47,982 nt of DNA from an uncultured Pseudomonadota bacterium (GTDB lineage Bacteria > Pseudomonadota > Gammaproteobacteria > Steroidobacterales > Steroidobacteraceae). The notes beneath the pieces were generated by a model. That model was given only the letters and a program-made list of their open reading frames with translations, was not told where the DNA came from and searched no databases. Below, piece by piece: positions 1 to 10,423 of this stretch (positions are counted from its first letter, which is position 1; each line of letters opens with the position of its first letter). The DNA lies in NCBI GenBank assembly GCA_903885195.1, contig CAISHQ010000004.1, forward strand, positions 1 through 47,982, read 5' to 3'. Both the position numbers and the translations under genes were made by a program.

Positions 1-1389
1 CTGCGCTATGCCGATGCGGAGAAGATTGCCACCAAGCTCAAAGAGCAAATCCAAGGCACCGCGGCACCCGCCGCCGGCGGCGCCGCGGGAGCTGCTGTCA
101 GCGGTGAGCGAAATACCACCATCTGGGCGGAGCCCGAGACCAATTCGCTGGTCGTCACGGCACCCGCCAAACAAATGGCCTCGATCATGGGGATCGTCGA
201 TAAGCTCGATATCCGGCGTGCCCAAGTCATCGTCGAAGCCATCATCGTCGAGGTGTCTGCAGACAAGTCGGCGGAGCTCGGCGTCAATTGGCTCGTCGAC
301 GGCTCCAACAGTCGCAATGCCGTCGGTGGTTTCATCGAACCAGTGGGAGGCGTCAGCATCATCGATCTGGCACGCGCCGCAAGCGATCCGACCACCTTGA
401 CGACGGTCCCGCGCGGTTCGACTCTCGGCGTCGGTCGACTAGGCTCCGGTGGCGTGGATTTCGCGGCCGTCGTGCGTGCCTTGCGCGGCGATTCCACCAC
501 CAACATCATCGCCACACCCTCGATCGTCACCATGGACAATCAGGAGGCGGAGATCAAGGTTGCGCAGGAAGTGCCCTTCGTCACCGGCCAATACACGAGC
601 ACAGGCGGTGGCAATACAGGCAATCAGCTCAATCCCTTCCAGACGATCCAGCGTCAGGAAGTGGGAACGATCCTCAAGATCACGCCGCAGATCAACGAGG
701 GCGATGCGGTGATGCTGAAAATCGAGCAGGAGAGTTCGAGCATCGCGGCGACCAGCAGCGGCGCGGTAGACCTCGTCACTAACAAGCGAACCATCAGCAC
801 CAACGTTCTGATTGAAGACGGCGGCACAGTCGTGCTCGGAGGGCTCATTCAGGATTCGCAGACGGGCGGCGAACAACGCGTGCCGTTTTTGGGCCGTATC
901 CCGTTTCTGGGTGAAGCCTTCAAGACCCGCAGCGCAAAGAAAACCAAGACGAACCTGATGGTCTTCATCCAGCCGCGCATCCTGCGCGATGGCAACGACA
1001 CGACGATCGAGACCAACCAGAAGTACAACTACATCCGCAACGAGCAGCGCCGTCTCGGTGCGCGCGAAGAAGTGCTGCCGCTGCTGCCGGGCGAAAAGCT
1101 TGCAGAATTGCCGCCCCTGCCGACGACAGCGCCCGCATCCGCGGCTCAGTCCGTGCCGGCGGCCAGCCCCTCACCGGCGCCCACGACTATACCGGCCGCT
1201 TCCTCCGCGCCCCCATCGCAGGCGCCGGTTGCGCCGACAAGCCCGACGCCGACCCCTGCGACGACGACCCCCGCACCCAACGTCATGCCGCCGCCGTCGA
1301 TGACGGCTCCGGCGCCCACGGCATCGCCGCCGCCTTCGTCGGTAGAGACCGTCGCACCCGTGCAAGCCGTGGATAAGGCGCCCCCGTGA
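1..1389 (+). CDS. gspD: Type II secretion secretin GspD (5'-truncated by window edge)
   Basis: This is the C-terminal 462 residues of the outer-membrane secretin of the type II secretion system, the multimeric channel that releases folded exoproteins. The reading frame is open from base 1, so the signal peptide and first N-domains lie outside the window. Visible are the last N-domain (…[10 protein letters not shown]…IMGIVDKLD, then [14 protein letters not shown]) and the secretin core with [18 protein letters not shown], the [17 protein letters not shown] segment and [14 protein letters not shown]. After the core comes a Pro/Ala/Thr-rich tail of about 100 residues (about 1090-1386) that looks disordered; whether it replaces a pilotin-binding S-domain is unknown. 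The stop overlaps the GTG of gspE by 4 bases (GTGA). Family call is secure. Confidence 0.96.
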   Translation: MRYADAEKIATKLKEQIQGTAAPAAGGAAGAAVSGERNTTIWAEPETNSLVVTAPAKQMASIMGIVDKLDIRRAQVIVEAIIVEVSADKSAELGVNWLVDGSNSRNAVGGFIEPVGGVSIIDLARAASDPTTLTTVPRGSTLGVGRLGSGGVDFAAVVRALRGDSTTNIIATPSIVTMDNQEAEIKVAQEVPFVTGQYTSTGGGNTGNQLNPFQTIQRQEVGTILKITPQINEGDAVMLKIEQESSSIAATSSGAVDLVTNKRTISTNVLIEDGGTVVLGGLIQDSQTGGEQRVPFLGRIPFLGEAFKTRSAKKTKTNLMVFIQPRILRDGNDTTIETNQKYNYIRNEQRRLGAREEVLPLLPGEKLAELPPLPTTAPASAAQSVPAASPSPAPTTIPAASSAPPSQAPVAPTSPTPTPATTTPAPNVMPPPSMTAPAPTASPPPSSVETVAPVQAVDKAPP

Positions 1390-2894
1390 GCACGCCGGCG
1401 TTACCTCTCGAATCGACAGCTGCGGCAAATCCCGCCGCACCCTCGCAACTGCCGCTCGCTTTCGCGCGCCGGCACGGCGTACTGCTGCGCGGCTTCAGCA
1501 ACGGACTCGCGCAACTGACCGTTCGCCCCGAAGTCTCGACGCTCAGTCTCGCAGAGACGCGCCGCCACCTCGGCGTGCCGCTGGCGCTAGAGAAAGTCAC
1601 CACCGAACGCTTCGACCAGTTGCTGCGCGAGGCGTATGAGGCGGGCACCGATGCGCGCGCCGCGGCCGGCGGTCTCGAGGAGACCACGGATCTGGCCTTT
1701 TTGGCGCAGGACTTGCCGGAACAGGCCGATCTGCTCGATAGCGAGGACGATGCGCCCATCATCCGGCTCATCAATGCGCTGCTGACTCAGGCCATCAAGG
1801 ACAACGCGTCAGACATTCACATCGAGCCCTTCGAGAATCGTCTGGTGGTGCGCCTGCGTGTCGACGGCGTGCTGCGTGAAGTGCTGCAGACGCGCAGGGC
1901 TGTGGCACCAGCCGTGGTCTCGCGCATCAAGGTCATGTCGAAGCTCGATATCGCCGAAAAGCGTTTGCCGCAGGATGGGCGCATCAGCCTGCGCGTGGCC
2001 GGGCGGCCGGTGGATGTGCGCGTATCTACAATCCCTGCGGGGCATGGCGAGCGCGTGGTGCTGCGCCTACTCGACAAGCAGGCTGGTCGACTCGATCTTG
2101 GGCAACTCGGAATGGAGCCGCGCATCGCTTCGCTGCTCGATGGGCTGATCCACAAGCCGAACGGCATCCTGCTCGTCACGGGACCCACGGGCTCGGGCAA
2201 GACGACGTCACTGTATGCGGCACTGACGCGGCTTAACGATGCGACCCGCAACATCATGACGGTCGAAGATCCGATCGAGTACTACATCGACGGCATCGGC
2301 CAGACCCAGGTTAACACCAAGGTGGACATGAGTTTTGCGCGTGGTCTGCGCGCCATCCTTCGCCAGGACCCGGACATCGTCATGGTGGGTGAAATCCGCG
2401 ACCTCGAGACCGCACAGATTGCCGTACAGGCCTCACTCACGGGACACCTCGTGCTCTCGACGCTGCACACCAACACAGCCGTAGGTGCCATCACCCGACT
2501 GCGCGACATGGGCATCGAGCCGTTTTTGCTGGCCTCAAGCCTCATCGGCATCGTGGCGCAACGTCTCGTGCGCACGCTCGACCTCGAGCAGCGCGAGGCC
2601 TATGCCGCCACTCCTCTCGAATGCCGCCAGTTGAATGTGCCAGCCGATGCCGCGGCACCCACCTTGTATCGGCCAGGCCGCGATGGCGCCGCCTACCGCG
2701 GCCGTACGGGGATCTACGAGCTGGTGATGGTCGACGACACGCTGCGCACCATGATCCACGATGGCGCCGCCGAGACCGAACTCGAGCGACACGCACGTCG
2801 CACGACGCCGTCGATCCGCGAGGACGGGCTCGCCCGCGTGCTGCGCGGCGAAACGACGCTCGAGGAAGTGCTGCGCGTCACCCGCGAGGACTGA
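1386..2894 (+). CDS. gspE: Type II secretion ATPase GspE, lacking the zinc tetracysteine
   Basis: Cytoplasmic hexameric ATPase that powers pseudopilus assembly in type II secretion; 502 residues, GTG start overlapping the gspD stop. Seen: the N-terminal N1E-like domain; SDIHIEP and RLPQDGRI of the N2E region; Walker [11 protein letters not shown] (about residue 261); the Asp box [12 protein letters not shown]; Walker B with [12 protein letters not shown]; the His box STLHTNTA; and the C-terminal TGIYELV segment. Family members usually carry two CxxC pairs (a zinc-binding C-M domain) between the AQRLVR and [10 protein letters not shown] segments. Here that stretch reads [13 protein letters not shown] … GAAYRGRTG and holds only one Cys, so the zinc site is gone. 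Otherwise the protein looks intact. Next gene gspF starts one base after the stop. Confidence 0.96.
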   Translation: MSTPALPLESTAAANPAAPSQLPLAFARRHGVLLRGFSNGLAQLTVRPEVSTLSLAETRRHLGVPLALEKVTTERFDQLLREAYEAGTDARAAAGGLEETTDLAFLAQDLPEQADLLDSEDDAPIIRLINALLTQAIKDNASDIHIEPFENRLVVRLRVDGVLREVLQTRRAVAPAVVSRIKVMSKLDIAEKRLPQDGRISLRVAGRPVDVRVSTIPAGHGERVVLRLLDKQAGRLDLGQLGMEPRIASLLDGLIHKPNGILLVTGPTGSGKTTSLYAALTRLNDATRNIMTVEDPIEYYIDGIGQTQVNTKVDMSFARGLRAILRQDPDIVMVGEIRDLETAQIAVQASLTGHLVLSTLHTNTAVGAITRLRDMGIEPFLLASSLIGIVAQRLVRTLDLEQREAYAATPLECRQLNVPADAAAPTLYRPGRDGAAYRGRTGIYELVMVDDTLRTMIHDGAAETELERHARRTTPSIREDGLARVLRGETTLEEVLRVTRED

Positions 2895-2895
2895 G

Positions 2896-4134
2896 GTGGC
2901 TGCCTACGAGTACACCGCCCTCGATGCGGGTGGCCGCGAACAGCGCGGCGTGCTGGAGGGCGACAGCCCGCGGCAAATCCGCCAGTTGCTGCGCGAGAAG
3001 CAATGGCTGCCGCTGCAGGTGCTGCCGGTCAGCGGGGATCGGCGCGACGGCAGCACGACGGAATCGGGCGCTCGCCGTGTCGCGTTCAGCTGGCGCGCAA
3101 GCATCAAGGCGGCCGATGTCGCGCTGCTGACGCGGCAACTCGCCACGCTGGTGCGAGCCGCGGTACCCCTCGAGGAATCACTGCGGGCCGTCGCCGAGCA
3201 GTCGGAGCGTCCGGCCGTGCAAAAGGTGCTCGCCGCCGTGCGTTCGCGGGTGATCGAGGGACACACGCTCGCCCATGCACTCGGCGAGTTCCCCAAGGTA
3301 TTCCCCGAGATCTATCGCGCCACGGTGGCTGCAGGCGAACAATCCGGACGACTCGACACCGTACTCGAACGTTTGGCCGATTACACCGAGAACCGTGATC
3401 AACTACGGCAGCGCGTGCTCGGTGCGATGCTCTACCCGATCGTGCTGACGGTCATGTGCATCGTAATCATCGCGGGCCTACTCACCTATGTGGTGCCCAA
3501 AGTGGTTGAGGTCTTCGAATCGGGTCGCAACACCCTGCCCTGGATGACGCGTGCGCTGCTGGCCGCAAGTGATTTTCTCGCCACCTTCGGCCCGTGGATC
3601 CTGGCCGCACTCGCCGTGGCCGCGGTGGGTTTCGCGCGCTGGGTGCGCGACCCGGCCGCCCGGCGCAAGGTCGATGCCCTGCTGTTGCGCCTGCCGCTCG
3701 TGGGTCGTCTGGTGCGCGGCTTCAACACGGCGCGCTTCACCCGCACCTTCAGCATCCTCACCGGCAGCGCGGTACCGGTGCTCGAGGCGCTGCGGATCGC
3801 CGGGGCGGTGATCGGCAATCTGCCGATGCGTGATGCGGTCGAACGCGCCGCCGAACGTGTGCGCGAAGGCGCACCCATCGGTCGATCGCTGGCTGTAGGG
3901 GCGCTCTTTCCGCCCATGACGGTACACCTGATCTCGAGCGGCGAGTCGAGCGGCAAGCTCGAGGAGATGCTCGAGCGCGCCGCGAGCAATCAGGAGCGTG
4001 AACTCGACGGCCTGCTCACGGCGCTCGTCGGCCTGCTCGGGCCGATGCTTATCGTCGCCATGGGGGTGTTCGTCACCGCCATCGTCTTCGCGATGCTCAT
4101 GCCGATCTTCGAAATGAACACCCTGGTGCGCTGA
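2896..4134 (+). CDS. gspF: Type II secretion inner-membrane platform protein GspF
   Basis: Polytopic inner-membrane platform protein of the type II secretion system, contacting GspE in the cytoplasm. The GTG at 2896 (start AAYEYTALDAGGREQRG) lies one base after the gspE stop and gives 412 residues, the normal length. The start is typical of GspF (AxYEYxALDxxGRxxxG). Two repeated T2SSF domains are visible: LLTRQLATLVRAAVPLEESL … and TRTFSILTGSAVPVLEALRIAG …, each followed by a hydrophobic segment (about residues 175-200 and 215-245), with a last membrane helix MLIVAMGVFVTAIVFAMLMPIFEMN at the C-terminus. The gene ends the recognisable T2SS block: no gspG-N pseudopilin genes follow. Confidence 0.96.
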   Translation: MAAYEYTALDAGGREQRGVLEGDSPRQIRQLLREKQWLPLQVLPVSGDRRDGSTTESGARRVAFSWRASIKAADVALLTRQLATLVRAAVPLEESLRAVAEQSERPAVQKVLAAVRSRVIEGHTLAHALGEFPKVFPEIYRATVAAGEQSGRLDTVLERLADYTENRDQLRQRVLGAMLYPIVLTVMCIVIIAGLLTYVVPKVVEVFESGRNTLPWMTRALLAASDFLATFGPWILAALAVAAVGFARWVRDPAARRKVDALLLRLPLVGRLVRGFNTARFTRTFSILTGSAVPVLEALRIAGAVIGNLPMRDAVERAAERVREGAPIGRSLAVGALFPPMTVHLISSGESSGKLEEMLERAASNQERELDGLLTALVGLLGPMLIVAMGVFVTAIVFAMLMPIFEMNTLVR

Positions 4135-4209
4135 AGCGCATCTGCCCGTTGCAAGACGACGCGCGCCGAAATAAATTCGCGGCGTTGGGGGTTGTCTGGC
4201 ATTTGGGCC

Positions 4210-4389
4210 ATGCGCGATATCGATCGGGCGCGGCGGCGCGGGGGCGCCCCCAAGGGGGGTGACCCGGCGTGGCGTCGTCTCGAGCGGCTGCGTGAGGACA
4301 AGCGCACCGCGGAACTCGTCAGCGATTTCGACGATTACGACATCGGACTCGACGACGACAAACCGAAACCCGCACGGCGCGGTCGCTAA
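4210..4389 (+). CDS. Small charged protein, possibly PA3496-like
   Basis: A 59-residue ORF from ATG 4210 (a TTG at 4192 would add six residues). It begins with a basic segment (RDIDRARRRGG), then WRRLERLREDKRTAELVSDFDDYDIGLDDD and a basic tail. The pattern of a basic helix 'RRxLExLxExK' followed by an acidic DFDDYD patch resembles small proteins annotated as PA3496 family (putative envelope integrity) in pseudomonads; that match is from memory and weak. No signal peptide or membrane segment. It lies 75 bases after gspF on the same strand, and its TAA shares the bases CTAA with the TAG of convergent dnaE2. Function unknown. Confidence 0.5.
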   Translation: MRDIDRARRRGGAPKGGDPAWRRLERLREDKRTAELVSDFDDYDIGLDDDKPKPARRGR

Positions 4390-7300
4390 CGGAAGTCGCG
4401 CGACCGCGTCAGCAGGCGACCGAGCTGTCGGCTGCGGTCGAATAACCGCTCGACGATGACGTGCGTCACCGACTGCTGCCGCTGCAACCGGCCCTCGGCC
4501 TCGAGCAGCCGCGCATCGAACAGGGCGCGCCGGTGCGCCTCGCCCACCTGCTTCCAGACGATGAGATTGACGTTGCCGGTATCGTCTTCAAGGGTGACGA
4601 AGGTGACGCCACTCGCCGTGCCTGGCCGCTGGCGTGTGACCACGAGACCCGCTACTCGTACGCGTATGCCGCTGGGTTGCATGAGCAGGTCGCTCGCCCG
4701 CAGCACGCGACGCGGCTCGAAGAACGTGCGCAGCAACGCGAGGGGATGGCGACCGAGCGTCAGACCGAGGTGCCGATAATCGGCAACGAGATCCTCACCC
4801 TCGGTGGGCTGCGCGAGCATCGGCACGGCGATCTCTTCGGCTGCGGGCGCAAGGGGCAGTTCCGCCTCCGTCCCGGCCACGGCCCAGAACGCCTGATGAC
4901 GATTGCCCGTCAGGGTGGCGCAGGCACCGGCCGCCGCCAGAGCTTCGAGTTGCCCGCGATCGAGTTCGGCCCGCACGGCCAGATCCTGCAAACTGCCGAA
5001 TGGGCGCACTGCGCGCGCTTGTACCAGGCGCTCCGCTGCTGCCGCACCGAAACCGCGCACGAGTCGCAGACCAAGGCGCAGCACCGGTCGTGCGCTCGTG
5101 CCGTCGGGTTCGAGCGTGCAGTCGTAGGCGCTGCACAGCACATCGACAGCACGTACCGTCACCCCGTGCGCCCGCGCATCGCGCACGAGCTGTGAAGGTC
5201 CATAGAAGCCCATGGGCTGACTGTTGAGTAGCGCTGCGGTGAATGCCGCAGGCTCGTGGCACTTCAACCAGGCAGACACGTAGACGAGCAGTGCGAAACT
5301 GGCGGCGTGCGACTCGGGAAAGCCGTACTCACCGAAGCCCTTGATCTGCTCGAAGATACGCTGCGCGAACGCCTCGCTGTAGCCGCGCTCGCGCATACCG
5401 CGGATGAGCCGCTCACCGAAATGTCCTAGCCCACCGTGGCGCTTCCAGGCCGCCATGGCACGACGCAGTTGATCGGCCTCGCCGGGCGAGAAGCCTGCAG
5501 CAACGATGGCCAGTTGCATCACCTGCTCCTGGAAGATGGGTACGCCGAGCGTGCGCTGCAAGACGCTTTTCACCGCATCGCTCGGATAGCTCACCGCTTC
5601 CTCGCCGTTTCGGCGTCGCAGATACGGATGCACCATGTCGCCCTGAATCGGCCCGGGGCGCACGATCGCGACCTCGACCACGAGATCGTAAAAATTACGC
5701 GGTCGTAAACGCGGCAACATCGCCATCTGGGCGCGCGACTCGATCTGGAAGACGCCAACCGAGTCGGCTGCGCAGAGCATGTCGTACACCCGCGGGTCCT
5801 CGGGCGGAACCTGTTCGAGCGCAAGCGGCGCAGCACCCTGACGGACACGCCACTCCGACACCAGCACCAGCGCGCGTCGGATCGCCGTCAGCATGCCGAG
5901 CGCCAGCACATCGACCTTCAGCAGACCCAGCGCATCGAGATCATCCTTGTCCCACTGGATGACGGTGCGCCCTTCCATGCCGGCGTTCTCCACCGGCACA
6001 AGCTCCTCGAGCGAATCGCGGGCGATGACGAAACCGCCGACATGCTGCGATAGATGCCGCGGAAACCCGCACAACTGTTCGGCCAGTTCACGCAACAAGG
6101 CGACGCGTGCAGCCACCTCCGGCGTGAGCACGACGGACTCGTCCGCCGACTTCGCCAACAGATCGAGTTGCGCGGGGCTAAAGCCGAGTACCTTGCCAAG
6201 ATCACGCCAGGCGCTGCGCGGACGGTAGGTGATGACGGTGGCCGCGAGCGCGGCACGATCACGCCCGTACTTCGCGTAGATGTACTGGATCACCTCCTCA
6301 CGCCGCTCGTGTTCGAAATCCACGTCGATATCGGGTGGCTCGTTGCGTTCACGGGAGATGAAGCGCTCGAACAGCATCGACATGCGCGAGGGATCGACCT
6401 CGGTGATACCGAGGCAATAACACACCGCGGAATTCGCCGCAGAACCCCGCCCCTGGCACAGGATGCCGCGACTGCGCGCATAAGCGACGAGATCGTGCAC
6501 GGTGAGAAAGTAGGGCTCGTAGCCAAGCTCGGCGATCAGCGCGAGTTCGTGCTCAACCAGCGTGCGCACGTAGGGTGGCATGACATCGCGTGCGGCAGAG
6601 GTCGCGGCGGCCGGGCCGTGGGTCGGTGGCGGCGGGCCGCCCCAGCGTCGTGCCGCCCCCTGCTCGACGAGCTCACGCAGCCACTCGGCGGCAGTGCGGC
6701 CCGAGGGCACGAGTTCACGCGGATATTCGTAGCGCAACTCATCGAGCGAAAAGCGGCAGCGCGAAGCAACAGCCAGCGTCTCGGCGAGTAGCGCAGGCGG
6801 ATACAGACGCGCCAGACGCTCGCGTTCACGCAGGTGACGCTCGCCGCAGGGCAGCAGTGCAAACCCGGCCTCATCCAGCGTGGTGTTCAGGCGAATTGCC
6901 GTCAGCGCATCGTGCAGCCGCCGGCGCGCCCGTACGTGCATGCATACCCCGCCTGCGGCCAGCAGCGGCAGACCGCTGCTCGCGCCAAGCGACTGCAGCA
7001 GGGCGAGGTGCGCGCGCTCCGTGCCATCGCGCAGCAACTCGACGGCAATCCACGCAGAGCCCGCAAAATGTCTGTGCAGCCACTCGGCGTCCGCGCGCAC
7101 GCGCGCACTGTCACGACACTGCGCCGGGCGCGGCGCCCACAGCAGCAGACAGTGCTCAGGTTCGAGCAGCGCCTCGACATCCGCGCGCTGCAGTACATAA
7201 CTCCCCTTCGGCGCTGCGCGGCGGGCTCGAGTAATCAGGCGGCACATCTGACCGTAACCCCGCCGGTCGGCGGCCAGCACGACGAGGGGCAAACCGCAAT

Positions 7301-7517
7301 CGAGATGAAGCTCCGTGCCGACGATGAGGCGCGTGCGGCGTCCCTTCAGCGCGGCATGGGCACGCACCACCCCTGCCACGGAACACTCGTCAGTCAGCGC
7401 GAGCGCAGCGTAGCCCAAGGCCTCGGCGCGTTCAGCGAGTTCCACGGGTTGCGAGGCACCGCGCAGGAAACTGAAGCTGCTGAGGCAGTGCAGTTCGGCA
7501 TAGGCAGGAGGCAGCAT
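4386..7517 (-). CDS. dnaE2: Error-prone DNA polymerase III alpha subunit DnaE2 (ImuC)
   Basis: Translesion C-family polymerase of the ImuA-ImuB-DnaE2 mutasome, responsible for SOS mutagenesis in bacteria without Pol V. 1043 residues, full length. Visible in order: the PHP domain start YAELHCLSSFSFLRGASQP and ALTDECSVAGVVRAH; the polymerase core with GRGSAANSAVCY and the catalytic acidic motif PDIDVDFEHERRE (about residues 394-406); EYGFPESHAASFALLVY; and a C-terminal OB-type domain (VRVAGLVVTRQRP … FVTLEDDTGNVNLIVW). ATG 7517 is the only sensible start: an in-frame TAA lies four codons upstream, and the conserved YAELH begins at residue 6. The start abuts a LexA box at 7517-7536, leaving no room for a normal leader. 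imuA/imuB lie 4 kb away, not adjacent as is common. Confidence 0.96.
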   Translation of the reverse strand: MLPPAYAELHCLSSFSFLRGASQPVELAERAEALGYAALALTDECSVAGVVRAHAALKGRRTRLIVGTELHLDCGLPLVVLAADRRGYGQMCRLITRARRAAPKGSYVLQRADVEALLEPEHCLLLWAPRPAQCRDSARVRADAEWLHRHFAGSAWIAVELLRDGTERAHLALLQSLGASSGLPLLAAGGVCMHVRARRRLHDALTAIRLNTTLDEAGFALLPCGERHLRERERLARLYPPALLAETLAVASRCRFSLDELRYEYPRELVPSGRTAAEWLRELVEQGAARRWGGPPPPTHGPAAATSAARDVMPPYVRTLVEHELALIAELGYEPYFLTVHDLVAYARSRGILCQGRGSAANSAVCYCLGITEVDPSRMSMLFERFISRERNEPPDIDVDFEHERREEVIQYIYAKYGRDRAALAATVITYRPRSAWRDLGKVLGFSPAQLDLLAKSADESVVLTPEVAARVALLRELAEQLCGFPRHLSQHVGGFVIARDSLEELVPVENAGMEGRTVIQWDKDDLDALGLLKVDVLALGMLTAIRRALVLVSEWRVRQGAAPLALEQVPPEDPRVYDMLCAADSVGVFQIESRAQMAMLPRLRPRNFYDLVVEVAIVRPGPIQGDMVHPYLRRRNGEEAVSYPSDAVKSVLQRTLGVPIFQEQVMQLAIVAAGFSPGEADQLRRAMAAWKRHGGLGHFGERLIRGMRERGYSEAFAQRIFEQIKGFGEYGFPESHAASFALLVYVSAWLKCHEPAAFTAALLNSQPMGFYGPSQLVRDARAHGVTVRAVDVLCSAYDCTLEPDGTSARPVLRLGLRLVRGFGAAAAERLVQARAVRPFGSLQDLAVRAELDRGQLEALAAAGACATLTGNRHQAFWAVAGTEAELPLAPAAEEIAVPMLAQPTEGEDLVADYRHLGLTLGRHPLALLRTFFEPRRVLRASDLLMQPSGIRVRVAGLVVTRQRPGTASGVTFVTLEDDTGNVNLIVWKQVGEAHRRALFDARLLEAEGRLQRQQSVTHVIVERLFDRSRQLGRLLTRSRDFR

Positions 7518-7536
7518 ACTGTTTATTTATACAGTA
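7517..7536 (-). promoter_or_regulatory. LexA (SOS) box of dnaE2
   Basis: On the plus strand the bases read TACTGTTTATTTATACAGTA, that is CTG-N10-CAG (7519-7534) with extended TA flanks, very close to the gammaproteobacterial LexA consensus. The first base of the dnaE2 ATG is the outermost base of the palindrome. A TATAAA-like -10 lies inside the box on the minus strand, so LexA bound here should block RNA polymerase. Site and direction are read from the sequence; repression is inferred. Confidence 0.93.
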
Positions 7537-7565
7537 TCTGAGCCCCCTGTGCGCGACCTCGGACT

Positions 7566-9473
7566 TTACGGGGCGCTGAGCAAACCCCGTCGACGCATCT
7601 GCTCGACGATCAGATCGGCAGCTTGCTCAGCCGACACCTGCTGAGTGTCGATGCGCAGCTCCGGCTTCTCCGGCACCTCGTACGGCGAATCGATACCGGT
7701 GAAATTCTTCAACTCACCACGGCGCGCCTTGCCGTACAGGCCCTTGACGTCCCTTCGCTCCGCCTCGGCCAGAGACGTATCGACAAAGACCTCGAGGAAC
7801 TCTCCCTCGCCGAACAGGGAGCGAGCGGCGCCGCGCTCGGCGCGGAACGGCGAGATGAACGACACGAGGACGATCAGGCCAGCATCGACCATGAGCCTCG
7901 CCACCTCGCTCACGCGGCGAATGTTCTCGACGCGATCCTGCTCGGTGAAGCCGAGGTCCTTGTTCAAGCCATGCCGTACGTTGTCGCCATCGAGCAAGTA
8001 GGTGTGCCGCCCCTCAGCCGCGAGACGCTTCTCCACCAGATTGGCGATGGTGCTCTTGCCGGCGCCACTCAACCCGGTGAGCCACAACACGGCGGGCTTC
8101 TGCCCCTTCAGCGCAGCACGCAGAGGCTTCGTGACATCGAGTGCCTGCCAGTGCAGGTTCTGCGCCCGGCGCAGGGCGAACGACAGCAGTCCTGCGCCCA
8201 CCGTGTTGAACGTCATGCGATCGATGAGTATGAAACCGCCCAGAGTTCGGCTGTCGGCGTAGGGCTCGAACACCACAGGGCGATCGACCTGCAGCTCGCA
8301 AACGCCGATGTCGTTGAGCTCCAGGGTTTCTGCGGCAAGTTTCTCCAACGTATTGACGTTGATGCGATGCCGGATCGGCATCATGGTGGCGTTCGCCGTG
8401 ACACTGCCAATCTTCAGCAGGTAGGAGCGAGCCGGCAGCAGTGGCTCCTCGTGCATCCAAATAATGGTGGCCTGAAACTGCGTCGCCGACTCCGGCGCAG
8501 CGTCGGTTGCCGCAATTACATCACCGCGACTGACATCGACTTCGTCCTCGAGCGTGAGCGTCACCGCACGTCCGGCGGAAGCCTCTTGCAGGTCACCGTC
8601 CGCCGTGACGATGCGGTGAATCCGCGTGGTCCGCCCAGAAGGCAACACTCGCACTGCATCCCCGACACGGGCGATACCTGAGGCGATCGAACCCGCAAAG
8701 CCGCGGAATTCGGCGTTGGGGCGATTGACCCATTGCACCGGCATTCGCAATGGCCGATGCGCCACGTCGGATTCAACGTCGATCTGCTCGAGGCATTGGA
8801 TCAAGGTCGGCCCTTGATACCAGGGCATGCGCGTGCTGCGCTCGACGATGTTGTCACCATCGACCGCCACCAGCGGTATGGCAGTAACGTCGCCGAGGCC
8901 AATGCGTGTCGCGAACGCCCGATAGTCGTCCACGATCGCATTGAAGCGCTGCTCATCGAAATCGACGAGATCCATTTTGTTGACCGCCAGTACGACGTGC
9001 CGAATCCCGAGCAGGGATACGAGAAAACTGTGACGGCGGGTTTGTACGAGCACGCCCTTTCGCGCATCGATAAGCACCACGGCGAGGTCGGCGCCCGAGG
9101 CACCGGTGACCATGTTGCGCGTGTACTGCTCATGACCCGGCGTGTCGGCCACGATGAATTTGCGACGATGTGTCGAGAAGAATCGGTACGCAACATCGAT
9201 GGTGATGCCTTGCTCACGCTCGGCAGCCAGGCCATCGACGAGCAAGGCGAAGTCGATCTGACCCTGCCGCGTTCCCACCCGCGCCGAATCACGGGTCAAG
9301 GTTCGCCAGTGGTCTTCAAATATCGTTTTCGATTCGTACAGCAACCGACCGATGAGCGTGGATTTACCATCATCCACCGAGCCACAGGTGATGAACCTCA
9401 GCAGAGACTTGCGTTCTTCCTCAGCGAATCTCGCCGCGACGTCTTCGTCAGCCGTACCGGAATTCGCAGCCAT
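7566..9473 (-). CDS. cysNC: Bifunctional CysNC: ATP sulfurylase GTPase subunit and APS kinase
   Basis: A 635-residue fusion for sulfate activation. The N-terminal two-thirds is CysN, the regulatory GTPase of sulfate adenylyltransferase: P-loop [12 protein letters not shown] (about residue 31), [32 protein letters not shown], then elongation-factor-like beta-barrel domains. The C-terminal part is CysC, adenylylsulfate kinase: P-loop GLSGAGKST (about residue 466), [24 protein letters not shown] and [17 protein letters not shown]. Together with CysD it makes adenosine 5'-phosphosulfate and then PAPS, either for sulfate assimilation or as sulfate donor. Its ATG overlaps the cysD stop by one base (TGATG), indicating coupling. 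No reductase genes (cysH, cysI, cysJ) are in the window. Confidence 0.96.
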   Translation of the reverse strand: MAANSGTADEDVAARFAEEERKSLLRFITCGSVDDGKSTLIGRLLYESKTIFEDHWRTLTRDSARVGTRQGQIDFALLVDGLAAEREQGITIDVAYRFFSTHRRKFIVADTPGHEQYTRNMVTGASGADLAVVLIDARKGVLVQTRRHSFLVSLLGIRHVVLAVNKMDLVDFDEQRFNAIVDDYRAFATRIGLGDVTAIPLVAVDGDNIVERSTRMPWYQGPTLIQCLEQIDVESDVAHRPLRMPVQWVNRPNAEFRGFAGSIASGIARVGDAVRVLPSGRTTRIHRIVTADGDLQEASAGRAVTLTLEDEVDVSRGDVIAATDAAPESATQFQATIIWMHEEPLLPARSYLLKIGSVTANATMMPIRHRINVNTLEKLAAETLELNDIGVCELQVDRPVVFEPYADSRTLGGFILIDRMTFNTVGAGLLSFALRRAQNLHWQALDVTKPLRAALKGQKPAVLWLTGLSGAGKSTIANLVEKRLAAEGRHTYLLDGDNVRHGLNKDLGFTEQDRVENIRRVSEVARLMVDAGLIVLVSFISPFRAERGAARSLFGEGEFLEVFVDTSLAEAERRDVKGLYGKARRGELKNFTGIDSPYEVPEKPELRIDTQQVSAEQAADLIVEQMRRRGLLSAP

Positions 9474-10423
9474 CAGAAGTAGCCTTCCTGCTTCTTCTTT
9501 TCCATTGAAGCCGCAGTATCGTGGTCGATCAGGCGGCCGCTGCGCTCGGAGGTGCGCGTCTGTAGCGTCTCGCGGATCACCTCGCTGATGGTCGAGGCCT
9601 CACTCTCGATCGCAGCGGTCAGCGGGTAGCAGCCTAACGTTCGAAAACGAACACTGCGCAACTGCGGGACCTCACCGGGGTGCAGCGGCATGCGATCGTC
9701 ATCCACCATGATCAACATGCCGTCGCGCTCGACTACCGGCCTCTTCGCTGCCAGATACAGCGGCACGATCGGAATGTTTTCCTGATGGATGTACTGCCAG
9801 ACGTCTGACTCCGTCCAGTTGGAAATCGGGAATACCCGCAGCGACTCGCCCGGGCGGTGACGCGCGTTGTACAGATTCCACAGTTCCGGGCGCTGATTCT
9901 TGGGATCCCAGCGATGCTCGGCGGTGCGGAACGAAAAGATGCGCTCCTTCGCGCGGCTACTCTCCTCGTCCCGTCGCGCGCCGCCGAATGCGGCATCGAA
10001 CCGATGCAGATCGAGCGCTTGCCTTAGCGCCTCGGTCTTCATCACGGTCGTATGGACTTGCGAGCCGTGGCTGAAGGGATTGACGCCGCGCGCCAGGCCC
10101 TCCTGATTGGTGTGCACCAGCAGGCGCATTCGCGCCTCCTTGGCCATCCGATCGCGCATGGCGTACATGTCGCGGAATTTCCACGTGGTGTCGATGTGCA
10201 GCAGAGGGAACGGGGGCGGTGCCGGGTAAAACGCCTTGATCGCAAGGTGCAGCATCACCGCACTGTCCTTGCCGATCGAATACAGCATGACGGGCCGTTC
10301 GCACTCAGCCACCACCTCACGCATGATGTGGATGCTCTCAGCTTCCAATCGCTGCAGATGCGTCAGCGTCGGCACGAAGCCGTTTCCCACCTCAGTCGAT
10401 TGCTTTACGTGCACACTCGTCAC
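9473..10423 (-). CDS. cysD: Sulfate adenylyltransferase subunit 2 CysD
   Basis: Catalytic subunit of heterodimeric ATP sulfurylase (ATP + sulfate to APS + PPi), partner of CysN. It has the N-type ATP pyrophosphatase signature [18 protein letters not shown], the [10 protein letters not shown] strand, [19 protein letters not shown], and the C-terminal [27 protein letters not shown] that ends nearly all CysD proteins. The open frame runs to 10684 but that extra N-terminus is antisense to the nitroreductase gene and unlike CysD. GTG 10423 gives 316 residues; GTG 10414, 10390 or 10375 would also fit, since the family starts close to [16 protein letters not shown]. Divergent from the nitroreductase with a gap of about 120 bases. 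Confidence 0.93.
   Translation of the reverse strand: MTSVHVKQSTEVGNGFVPTLTHLQRLEAESIHIMREVVAECERPVMLYSIGKDSAVMLHLAIKAFYPAPPPFPLLHIDTTWKFRDMYAMRDRMAKEARMRLLVHTNQEGLARGVNPFSHGSQVHTTVMKTEALRQALDLHRFDAAFGGARRDEESSRAKERIFSFRTAEHRWDPKNQRPELWNLYNARHRPGESLRVFPISNWTESDVWQYIHQENIPIVPLYLAAKRPVVERDGMLIMVDDDRMPLHPGEVPQLRSVRFRTLGCYPLTAAIESEASTISEVIRETLQTRTSERSGRLIDHDTAASMEKKKQEGYF

Noticed and set aside
7537-7601. Possible terminator between cysNC and dnaE2 (GCCCC … GGGGC)
   Set aside because: Short arms, a long loop and no T-run.
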